Source of the DNA: Dehalococcoidia bacterium | Lineage (GTDB): Bacteria; Chloroflexota; Dehalococcoidia; Lucifugimonadales; UBA1123 | Reading direction: 5' to 3' | Length of the DNA stretch: 53,525 nucleotides | NCBI GenBank assembly: GCA_009838465.1 | Contig: VXRN01000070.1 | Location: forward strand, 29,365-82,889 | Shown: positions 1 through 7,335 of the stretch, one piece after another | Position numbering within the stretch: the first letter of the stretch is position 1 | Layout of the letters: every line of letters begins with the position of its first letter | Made by a program: the position numbers and the translations under genes | The notes under the pieces: model-generated | Database searches by the model: none | What the model saw: the letters and a program-made list of their open reading frames with translations, nothing else | What the model was told of the DNA's origin: nothing

Positions 1-1508
1 TTGGTTGGGGCGTCGGCGTAACCCGGTGGGGGGGGTGTCCCGGGTGCTGGGGTCGCGGTGGGGGGGGGGTCGCCGCGGTGGTCACCGGCGGAGTGGAAGC
101 CGATGTTGAACCAGAACCCGACGGCCACGCCGCGTCCCTGGTTCTCGCCCAGAGGAGCGTTGTAGTGCGGGTGGTCGCGCATGGCTTCGAGCGTCTCGAC
201 GAGGCCGACCCTGCCGAATACGGGGCCGTCAACGCGGCGGGTGCCCTCTTTGGCAGCGTTCCTGAGGCGCAGTTCGATGGGGTCCATGCCCAGCTTCTGT
301 GCGAGCTCGTCAACGGCCTGCTCGACCGCGAACGCGGCGTTGGGCGCGCCGGGCGCGCGGTAGGCCGCAGTCTTGGGCTTGTTGACAACCACGTCGTAGC
401 CGTCAACTGTGCCGTTCTCAATGTCGTAGGCGGCCAGGGCGCACATGGCGCCGGCGGGAACGGGTGAGCCGGGGTACGCGCCCGCCTCGAAGGCGAGTTC
501 GACCTCAGCAGCGGTGATGGTTCCATCGTTCTTCGCGCCTATCTTGACGCGGCTCCAGGAACCGCAGGTTGGGCCGGATGCCTCGAAGACGTCCGCCCTG
601 CTCATCAGTATCTTCACCGCGCGACCGGACTTCCTGGACAGAAGCGCCGCAACGGGCTCCAGATATACGGGGATCTTGCCGCCGAAGCCGCCACCGATCT
701 CCATGGGCGTGACCCTGATGTTGGATTCGGGCATTTCGAGGAGTTGGGCCATCGCGTCGCGGACGGCGAACGCTCCCTGCGTGCTGCACCATACGTGGAC
801 TCTGCCGTCCGCGTTCCAGAGCGCGGTGGCGTTGTGAGGCTCGATGTAGCCTTGATGGACCGTCTTGGCGCGGTATTCGCGCTCGACTATAACGTCCGCC
901 TCGGCGAATCCCTTGGCGGTGTCGCCCTTCTTGTGCTGGAAGTGGTCGGCGACGTTGCTTACGTTGTCGGTCTCCTCGCCAAGCTCCATGGTCTTGAGGT
1001 CGGCGTGGAGTATAGGAGCTCCATCGGCCATCGCGTCTTCGACCGTGATGACCGGGGGCAGGACTTCGTAGTCCACCTCGATCAGCCTGGCGGCCTCTTC
1101 GGCGATGTGAGGGTTGACGGCGGCGACACCCGCTACGGCGTGGCCCCTGTACAGAGCCTTGTCGGAGGCGAGTATGTTGTCGCGCAGCCACTTGAGGCTG
1201 GTGGGTGCGCCTTCGCCCATGTCCACCATGCCCTCGGCGTCGCCGGTGAAGTCGGCGTTGGTCACCACGGCCAGAACACCTTCGAGCGCCTCGGCCTTCG
1301 AGGTGTCTATGCTCCTTATGTTAGCGTGGGCGTGAGGGCTGCGGACGATGTAGCCGTGGAGCAGTCCCGCGGTGTCGTAGTCCGCGCCGTACAGCGCGCG
1401 TCCGGTAACCTTGTCGGCCCCATCGTGGCGAATGGGACGAGTGCCGACCACGTCGAAGGTCTTCGTGGCCAGCACCATGTTTCGTTCGTAGTCAACGGTA
1501 GTGGTCAT
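1..1508 (-). CDS. Molybdopterin-binding subunit of a xanthine dehydrogenase/CO-dehydrogenase-type hydroxylase (3' end cut by window)
   Basis: This is the large catalytic subunit of a molybdenum hydroxylase; the Mo-pterin cofactor oxidises a substrate that cannot be told from sequence. The ATG at 1508 lies just after the small-subunit stop. The first roughly 470 codons read as a normal family member, with GGGFGGK near residue 270 and AYRAPGAP near residue 382. The second motif is the active-site loop; its sequence is unlike the form I CoxL loop (AYxCSFR), so this is probably not a true CO dehydrogenase. About 500 of an expected 750-800 residues are present, and the frame stays open to position 1. 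The last 30 or so codons are Pro-rich, come from long G runs, and do not look like the family. It is the last gene of a FAD - 2Fe-2S - Mo operon. Confidence 0.9.
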   Translation of the reverse strand, partial: MTTTVDYERNMVLATKTFDVVGTRPIRHDGADKVTGRALYGADYDTAGLLHGYIVRSPHAHANIRSIDTSKAEALEGVLAVVTNADFTGDAEGMVDMGEGAPTSLKWLRDNILASDKALYRGHAVAGVAAVNPHIAEEAARLIEVDYEVLPPVITVEDAMADGAPILHADLKTMELGEETDNVSNVADHFQHKKGDTAKGFAEADVIVEREYRAKTVHQGYIEPHNATALWNADGRVHVWCSTQGAFAVRDAMAQLLEMPESNIRVTPMEIGGGFGGKIPVYLEPVAALLSRKSGRAVKILMSRADVFEASGPTCGSWSRVKIGAKNDGTITAAEVELAFEAGAYPGSPVPAGAMCALAAYDIENGTVDGYDVVVNKPKTAAYRAPGAPNAAFAVEQAVDELAQKLGMDPIELRLRNAAKEGTRRVDGPVFGRVGLVETLEAMRDHPHYNAPLGENQGRGVAVGFWFNIGFHSAGDHRGDPPPTATPAPGTPPPPGYADAPT

Positions 1509-1511
1509 GGT

Positions 1512-1991
1512 CTAAGCCTCCTGCATCTTCACCGCCGCATCCTGGACCGCGCGGACGATCTTGTCGTAACCGGTGCAGCGGCAGAGGTTGTTGGCGAGCC
1601 AGAATCGAATCTCGTGCTCGGTGGGGTCGGAGTTCTGCTCCAGGAGCGCCTTGGTGGCGACGATGAAGCCCGGAGTGCAGATGCCGCACTGGAGCGCGGC
1701 GTTCTCGAGGAACGCCTGCTGCACGGGATGGAGAGTGCTTCCCTCGGCGACGCCCTCGATGGTGGTTATCTCCTTGCCCTGGGCCTCGACACCGAGGACC
1801 AGGCAGGAGGTTACGATGCGACCGTCGAACTCGACCGTGCAGGCTCCGCAGTTGCCGTCGTTGCAGCCTTCCTTGGTGCCGGTAAGCCCGATCTCATCGC
1901 GCAGGACCTCGAGCAGGCTCTGGCGAGGCTCGCATAGGAAATCAACGTGCTCTCCGTTAATGATGGTCTGTACGTGTGTCTTTCCGGGCAA
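1512..1991 (-). CDS. [2Fe-2S] small subunit of molybdenum hydroxylase
   Basis: This 159-residue protein passes electrons from the Mo centre to the FAD subunit. The N-terminal plant-type ferredoxin cluster uses C43, C48, C51 and C63 (CNDGNCGACT). The C-terminal helical cluster domain uses C102 and C105 (CGICTPG) and C137 and C139 (CRCTGY). All eight cysteines are present and the length is normal for CoxS-like proteins. The start codon is TTG: AAGGAG lies 7 nt upstream and no earlier ATG fits. The TTG begins 1 nt after the stop of the FAD subunit gene, so the two are probably translationally coupled. Confidence 0.95.
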   Translation of the reverse strand: MPGKTHVQTIINGEHVDFLCEPRQSLLEVLRDEIGLTGTKEGCNDGNCGACTVEFDGRIVTSCLVLGVEAQGKEITTIEGVAEGSTLHPVQQAFLENAALQCGICTPGFIVATKALLEQNSDPTEHEIRFWLANNLCRCTGYDKIVRAVQDAAVKMQEA

Positions 1992-1992
1992 T

Positions 1993-2862
1993 CTAGTTCT
2001 CCTTAGCTCGTTCGATGGCGGTCAGCATGGCGCGCCGCGTGAGCACTTCGCAGAGGTGCTTGCGGTACTCGATGGTTCCGCGCATGTCGGTGATTGGCTT
2101 GGCGGCGTCTCTGGCAATGCCGGACGCGATCCGGACGGTCTCTTCGGTCGCGGGCTTTCCGGCGACCGCGCTGCCCGCCTCTTCCACGAACAAGGGCGTG
2201 GGAGCGACCGACGCCAGCGTTACTCTCGCCGACGCAATGTTGCCGTTGTCCAGGACGACCGATACTCCGGCGCCTGCGACGGCGATGTCCATTTCGTTCC
2301 TGGGAATGAACCGGATGTAGTTGGCTCCCGAGTTAGCGGGGGGAGTGGGGAAGTGCAGCGACACAAGTATCTCGCCCGGCTCCAGGACAGTCTGGCGGAC
2401 GAAGGTGCAGAAGTCCTCCAGGGCGACCTCGCGGTTGCCATTGGGGCCGGCGATACGCGCGACGCCATTATAGGCAATCATAGCGGGCACGGAGTCCGCG
2501 CTGGGCGCGGCGTTGCACAGGTTCCCGCCGAGTGAGGCGCGTCCCTGTATCTGCGTTCCGCCGATGATGTTGGCGGCGTCCACGATGCCCGGGTACACGC
2601 TGCTCACGGTAGAGTTTCCATATATGCGGTAGCACGGCACAGCCGCACCGATAGTCAGCCCGTTGTCCGGGTCATAGGTTAGCTCGTTGAGTTCGGGTAT
2701 GTTCTTCGAGTCCACCACCAGGTCCAGGTCGAAAGCCCTCGCCCTAAGCTGGACCAGAAGGTCAGTACCTCCAGCCAGGGGCTTGGCCCTGTCTCCCGCC
2801 TCATTCAGCAGGTCAACAGCTTCCCTTACAGAGTGGGGGGCCTCATAATCAATCCACTTCAA
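1993..2862 (-). CDS. FAD-binding medium subunit of molybdenum hydroxylase
   Basis: This 289-residue CoxM-like subunit binds FAD and receives electrons from the 2Fe-2S subunit. FAD-binding signatures are AGGTDLL at residues 30-36 and SLGGNLCNAAPSAD at about 110-123, followed by the usual C-terminal CO-dehydrogenase flavoprotein domain. The start is TTG at 2862, preceded by a strong AAGGAGGTG a few bases upstream. It is the first gene of the three-gene operon, and a promoter-like sequence lies about 170 bp upstream at 3029-3057. Confidence 0.94.
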   Translation of the reverse strand: MKWIDYEAPHSVREAVDLLNEAGDRAKPLAGGTDLLVQLRARAFDLDLVVDSKNIPELNELTYDPDNGLTIGAAVPCYRIYGNSTVSSVYPGIVDAANIIGGTQIQGRASLGGNLCNAAPSADSVPAMIAYNGVARIAGPNGNREVALEDFCTFVRQTVLEPGEILVSLHFPTPPANSGANYIRFIPRNEMDIAVAGAGVSVVLDNGNIASARVTLASVAPTPLFVEEAGSAVAGKPATEETVRIASGIARDAAKPITDMRGTIEYRKHLCEVLTRRAMLTAIERAKEN

Positions 2863-3028
2863 TAGCCCACCTCCTTTCTTGCTTGTCGTTATCGTGCTTT
2901 GTGTGGGTCAACTCTGTGGACGAATTTATTTGGGCTGGTCGCGGAGCAGACCGATACACCCCAAGCCGTTCCTGGCAAACGGGGCGTTCGGAACCAACCC
3001 CGGCAAGCGGGGTCCGCAAACCTCGCAT

Positions 3029-3057
3029 AGTATATCAGAGGGAAATTTCTTGAACAA
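3029..3057 (-). promoter_or_regulatory. Predicted sigma-70-type promoter of the molybdenum hydroxylase operon
   Basis: On the minus strand TTGTTC (3052-3057) is followed after exactly 17 bp by TATACT (3029-3034). It points at the TTG start of the FAD subunit at 2862 and would give a leader of about 160 nt. No other feature was seen in 2863-3075. Confidence 0.5.
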
Positions 3058-3075
3058 CGGCTAGGTTTGGGGCGG

Positions 3076-3184
3076 CAGGGTCTTCCGGTTATTTCCCGAT
3101 ACCACTTCTGTCGTTCGCCCTGAGCCTGTCGAAGGGTCACCACGAACGTACTTGGTTTAATTGGTTGATAATCGAGAGACCCTG
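3076..3184. repeat. MITE-like element G (CAGGGTC family)
   Basis: This 109-bp element begins CAGGGTCTTCCGGTTAT. It ends in GACCCTG, and the inverted right end reads CAGGGTCTCTCGATTAT. It is flanked by near-identical 10-mers, TTTGGGGCGG (3066-3075) and TTCGGGGCGC (3185-3194), 8 of 10 bases matching, as expected for an old target-site duplication. The core holds a dispersed GCCCTGAGCCTGTCGAAGG sequence that is also present in elements D, E and F. Confidence 0.7.
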
Positions 3185-3252
3185 TTCGGGGCGCGGAGGC
3201 ATCCATAGCCCACCGCTACTACCCGCTGGCAGACCCGCCGGAGTAGGCTTCG

Positions 3253-5148
3253 CTACTCCTCCACGTCCGTCACGCTGATCTCCACAGTCGCCGTCGCCGT
3301 CCCGTTCTCCCTCCCGTCCCGGGCCTCCACGCTCAGCATGTACGACGATGCCGTCTCATAGTCCAGCGCCTTCCACACCAGAACCTCTCCGTTGTTCGCG
3401 CCGAGCTGGAACCGTCCGGCCTCGTTCCCTCCGGTGATGTAGTACCAGGGACTGTCACCCGCGTCGGGGTCGGTCGCCGACACCTCCCCTATGATGTGCC
3501 AGGCGGGAGTGTCCTCGCGCACCGTGAAGGCGTATGTGGAGGTGCTGAACACAGGCGGACGATTCGGCCCCCTGCGTATCCGAAGCATGAGCGTGTCGCC
3601 GTCCTCCCAGGGTTGTGAGGCCACGGACCAGCTCAGCGTGTCGTTGGTTGTATCAACGGCAGCGTCGGTTACGTTGAGGGAGAGCGACACCGAGCCGTCC
3701 ATCTCGATGAAGTCCAGGACGTGACCGCCGAGCGCAGCGCGCGGGCTGAGGTTCATCTTCACAGTGCTGGACTTCCATTCGAGTCTGCCGATGGTGGTGG
3801 TCGCGCCGCCGTAGTCGGTGAACGCCGACGGCTTGAGGACTCCGTTAGCGCTGTCTGCTCCGACGGCGGAGGTGCTGGTGTCCAGCACAGGGTCAAAGAA
3901 GGCTTCGTGCAGCGTCCCGGCGGGCGCGGTTAGATAGACCGTCTCTGTTATCGTTCGCTCTTCAGGATAATAGTCGCAAGGTATCTCCCAGAGAAATTGC
4001 ACATGACGGCGGTATCTGTACACTCCCTCGGGTATGGGACGAGTGGGACGTATCTGAACGTCACCCTGGGACTTGCTCGGGCTCAGATTGAAAACACCCA
4101 CCATGAACAGGTCGCTGTCCGGGCCCGTGGTCCACACTTTCCAGTCCATGACGCCCTCCCCTCCCCATCCGGTTGCGCTGCGCAGAACGGTTCCCGCCGC
4201 GAGACCGGAGTCGAAATGCCACTCCGCTACCGGATTTGATATGTCTCGTCCGTACTCGGAATCATACATACGGTCCTCACGATACATATGACGCACACAC
4301 TCGTCGTATCCCTCGATTCCCGCTCCCCGCTGAAATACCGAGTCAATCTGCGTGATTCGGGAGCGCAGCTCCCCCTTGGATATGGACGGGGCGCTCTGCG
4401 CCGTCCCGCTCGAGCCGGCGGCTCCTGCGGACGCCGCGTCCTCAGGCGGAGCCTCGGTCAGAAAGCGTATGTCGTCCGACGAACCCGAAGCTCCGCCCGG
4501 CGCCGAAGCGGACGGCAGCCACACCCTGGTGTATTCGTTATCTATCGAATAGTACCTCGGATACACCGGGCCGCCCTCCAGTCCCACGAACCTGTATGTT
4601 CCTGCCGGATAGACGACCCAATGCCCCAACTGGTTAGCCGTCTCCGCTTTTCTGAGAAAGAGCATCGCTTGCCGATCGTCCCACCTGGTGGAGCGAGCGT
4701 TCTTCCACTCTTCGGATTGGTGGAGCGCCTCCTGATTCGTGGCGTAAAACTGGTCTCGCTCATCTGATATGACTACGGTGATCCGGGATTCCCCGCTGCC
4801 TTTGATATACTCGACGATCCTGAACCTGGCGCTCAGAATGGGCATGAATTCAGCAATAATGCCGACCTCTTTATTGCCCTCCCGTACCTCATCGGTGGCT
4901 CTGATAGTTCCCGCGCTGATGGACTCCAGTTCGGCGTGGACGATGACATCCGCGTAGGCGACCATCTCGTCCATTGAGAGAGGCCCCACGTATGAAAAGC
5001 CTGAACTATGTGCACCCTGTGGGGCAGAGGGAGCCAGGGGCGCGGTAGTCTGCGGCTCTGAGCAGGCCGCGAACATCAGAACGCAGACCAGAGCGAGCGA
5101 TGAGATGAATATGAGTGTATTTCTGTACAAGTAGGCCGGGATCGGCAT
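3253..5148 (-). CDS. Cadherin-like surface lipoprotein (paralogue 1)
   Basis: This 631-residue protein has an N-terminal lipoprotein signal with lipobox LMFAAC, so it is predicted to be exported and lipid-anchored. The N-terminal half has no recognisable domain but is clearly related to the next gene. The last 100 or so residues form a cadherin-type beta-sandwich: NRPPVF opens it, then VSATDPDAGD, then LDYETASSY and VEARDGREN, which resemble the Ca2+-binding DxD and LDYE/DxNDN-type motifs. AGGAGGG lies 3-4 nt before the ATG. It sits 47 bp downstream of its paralogue on the same strand. Function is unknown; a Ca2+-dependent adhesive or matrix role is inference. Confidence 0.85.
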   Translation of the reverse strand: MPIPAYLYRNTLIFISSLALVCVLMFAACSEPQTTAPLAPSAPQGAHSSGFSYVGPLSMDEMVAYADVIVHAELESISAGTIRATDEVREGNKEVGIIAEFMPILSARFRIVEYIKGSGESRITVVISDERDQFYATNQEALHQSEEWKNARSTRWDDRQAMLFLRKAETANQLGHWVVYPAGTYRFVGLEGGPVYPRYYSIDNEYTRVWLPSASAPGGASGSSDDIRFLTEAPPEDAASAGAAGSSGTAQSAPSISKGELRSRITQIDSVFQRGAGIEGYDECVRHMYREDRMYDSEYGRDISNPVAEWHFDSGLAAGTVLRSATGWGGEGVMDWKVWTTGPDSDLFMVGVFNLSPSKSQGDVQIRPTRPIPEGVYRYRRHVQFLWEIPCDYYPEERTITETVYLTAPAGTLHEAFFDPVLDTSTSAVGADSANGVLKPSAFTDYGGATTTIGRLEWKSSTVKMNLSPRAALGGHVLDFIEMDGSVSLSLNVTDAAVDTTNDTLSWSVASQPWEDGDTLMLRIRRGPNRPPVFSTSTYAFTVREDTPAWHIIGEVSATDPDAGDSPWYYITGGNEAGRFQLGANNGEVLVWKALDYETASSYMLSVEARDGRENGTATATVEISVTDVEE

Positions 5149-5195
5149 TTGCCCTCCTCTACTACCCCATCACAGATCCTCCGGAGTATCGCAGC

Positions 5196-7325
5196 CTATT
5201 CGTCCACGTCCGTCACGCTGATCTCCACAGTCGCGGTCGTCGTCCCGTTCTCCCGACCGTCTCGCGCCTCCACGCTCAGCGTGTACGACGATGCCGTCTC
5301 ATAGTCCAGTGACTTCCACACCAGCAACTCTCCGTTGTTGGCTCCGAGCTGGAAGCGTCCGGCCTCGTTGCCGCCCGTGATGTAGTACCAAGGGTCGTCT
5401 CCCACGTCGGGGTCGGTCGCCGACACGAATCCTATGACGTGGAACGCAGAAGCGTCCTCTCGGACCGTGAAGGCGTATGTGGAGCTGTCGAACACCGGGG
5501 GACGGTTCGGTCCCCTGCGTATCCGCAGCATCAGCGTGTCGCCGTCCTCCCAGGGCTGGGAGGCGACGGACCAGTTCAGCGTGTTGTTGGCCGCGTCGGT
5601 GGTGGCGTCTGCCGTGTAGAGGGAGAGCGATACCGTCCCATCCAGCTTGATGAAGTCGAGTACCTGTCCATCGAGCGCGGTGTGTGGGCTGACGTTCATC
5701 TTCACCGTGCCCGACTCCCATTCGAGACTGCCGATGGTGGTCGTCGCGCCGCCGGAGTCGGTGAACACCGACGGCTTGAGGACTCCGTTCGTGGAGTCCG
5801 CGCCGACAGCGGAGGTGCTGGTGTCCAACACAGGGTCGAAGAAGGCTTCGTGCAGTGTGCCGGCGGGGGCGACGATGTTAATGAACCACTCTCTCGAGTT
5901 CCTTGCCAGTTCCACTTGTCCCGAGCAGACAACGCGCTCCGCTGGCAGGGCCTCGAAATAGAACTTATACTCGCCCACAGGGAGAGGCCGCGCCGTGGAA
6001 AGTTCGCGACTATAGACGACGCTGTTGATGACGCCATTGCCCCACCAATCTTTTGGCTGGGGATCCACTGCTTGGGCGACGAACAGGTCCTTGTCCCTGC
6101 CTTCCAGCCAGTACCTTCCCAGGTTGGCCGGCGGATAGCCCATTGCTAACCCCCCTTGGTCCCTGTATATCGTACTTCCTGCGGGCAGACCCGATGTCAA
6201 CTCTCGGTCGATTCGGAGATACACCGTCCCCTTGGTCGCTAACTCTCTGCGAACATTTCGCTCCTTGTAGTGTTTGTACCAGACGCACGATCTGTACTCT
6301 TCCGAGCCGTTCCCATTCTGAACCTCGGTATCCACTGCCCCTATTCGAGTCCTGAGTTCGGACAGGGTAATAGTTGGGACTGACCCTGTTGCGCCGGACG
6401 CTCCGGTGGTCCCGGATGCTCCCTGGTAGCTAGCCTTGGTAGGGTCATCCATAAGAAAGAGTTGGTTGATGGTGCTCGTAGATGTCCCCACTGCGCCGGA
6501 CGCTCCTCCTGAAGAGGCCGAGGGCAGCCATCCTTTGTTGTAAGGACTGGCTATCGTGAAGCTATCCGGAGAATGTGAATATCCGCCGAATCCCAGTCCT
6601 CCCAGCAGGTAACGCCCTTCCTGTGCGCTGCTGGGCAGTACGTCCAGAGCTCGCTCGAAGAATACAATCGCCTCTCTGTCATCCCAGCGGGTATCTCGCG
6701 AAGCTAGCAGGCCAGGTAGGGTCGCTCGCGCTTCGGCCTGGGTGTCGAACAGCTTACTTTCGTATCCAACACCGACGATCTCGCTCCCTCCACTGCCCGC
6801 CAGGTACTCCAGAACCTCGAACCTGAACTCCAGCGCACCGGCGTAGGCAGTGTCGCCGAGTGGGTTTCTCATGATCAATTCCACGGTTGTCGTTACCGAC
6901 CGCAGCCTCACTCTAGCGACCACCTCATGCAATGCTGCTCTCTCTTCGAGCGAGGTCTCTCCCGTGTACGGAATACCAGCCGCATGAACCGGCGCACTCC
7001 CCGACTGAGGGTCTGCCGGTGTGAGTGTGGGAGAGCCATGCACTGGGATAGGAGTGGGTGTCGGTGTGCTGGTCTCGACCGGGACAGGCGACATGGGAAC
7101 AGATGCCTGCCCGCTTGGAGTGGGAAGTGAATTTGTCGATTGGGGTGTGGGCGTCGCAGACTCGACTGGAGGCAACAGTACGGCGGGCTCAGGTGTTGAG
7201 ACCGTTGGTGAAGACTGCGACCTGCCGCAACTCAAACATAACATTGTAAGGAGCGTCAGAACGGTAATCGCGCTCATGACCGGCCGTAGCTCAGGAGATT
7301 TATTCAGTCGTACAATGTCGTACAT
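5196..7325 (-). CDS. Cadherin-like surface protein (paralogue 2)
   Basis: This 709-residue exported protein is a tandem duplicate of the gene at 3253-5148. The C-terminal 200 or so residues (from the LHEAFFDPVLDTSTSAVGAD segment to the end) are nearly identical in the two proteins; the N-terminal parts have diverged. The N-terminus has a hydrophobic segment ending in LCLSCG, an imperfect lipobox, then a Ser/Thr/Pro-rich linker of about 90 residues. The cadherin-like domain is at the C-terminus. The ATG at 7325 has GAGGA 8 nt upstream; an internal Met17 directly before the hydrophobic stretch is an alternative start. It lies 10 bp downstream of the metalloprotease gene, so co-transcription is likely. 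Confidence 0.85.
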   Translation of the reverse strand: MYDIVRLNKSPELRPVMSAITVLTLLTMLCLSCGRSQSSPTVSTPEPAVLLPPVESATPTPQSTNSLPTPSGQASVPMSPVPVETSTPTPTPIPVHGSPTLTPADPQSGSAPVHAAGIPYTGETSLEERAALHEVVARVRLRSVTTTVELIMRNPLGDTAYAGALEFRFEVLEYLAGSGGSEIVGVGYESKLFDTQAEARATLPGLLASRDTRWDDREAIVFFERALDVLPSSAQEGRYLLGGLGFGGYSHSPDSFTIASPYNKGWLPSASSGGASGAVGTSTSTINQLFLMDDPTKASYQGASGTTGASGATGSVPTITLSELRTRIGAVDTEVQNGNGSEEYRSCVWYKHYKERNVRRELATKGTVYLRIDRELTSGLPAGSTIYRDQGGLAMGYPPANLGRYWLEGRDKDLFVAQAVDPQPKDWWGNGVINSVVYSRELSTARPLPVGEYKFYFEALPAERVVCSGQVELARNSREWFINIVAPAGTLHEAFFDPVLDTSTSAVGADSTNGVLKPSVFTDSGGATTTIGSLEWESGTVKMNVSPHTALDGQVLDFIKLDGTVSLSLYTADATTDAANNTLNWSVASQPWEDGDTLMLRIRRGPNRPPVFDSSTYAFTVREDASAFHVIGFVSATDPDVGDDPWYYITGGNEAGRFQLGANNGELLVWKSLDYETASSYTLSVEARDGRENGTTTATVEISVTDVDE

Positions 7326-7335
7326 CGTGGTTTCC

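Noticed and set aside
744..1937. Long plus-strand open frames across 78-2535
   Set aside because: They run antisense to the three well-recognised hydroxylase genes, have no family resemblance, and arise from high-GC codon bias.
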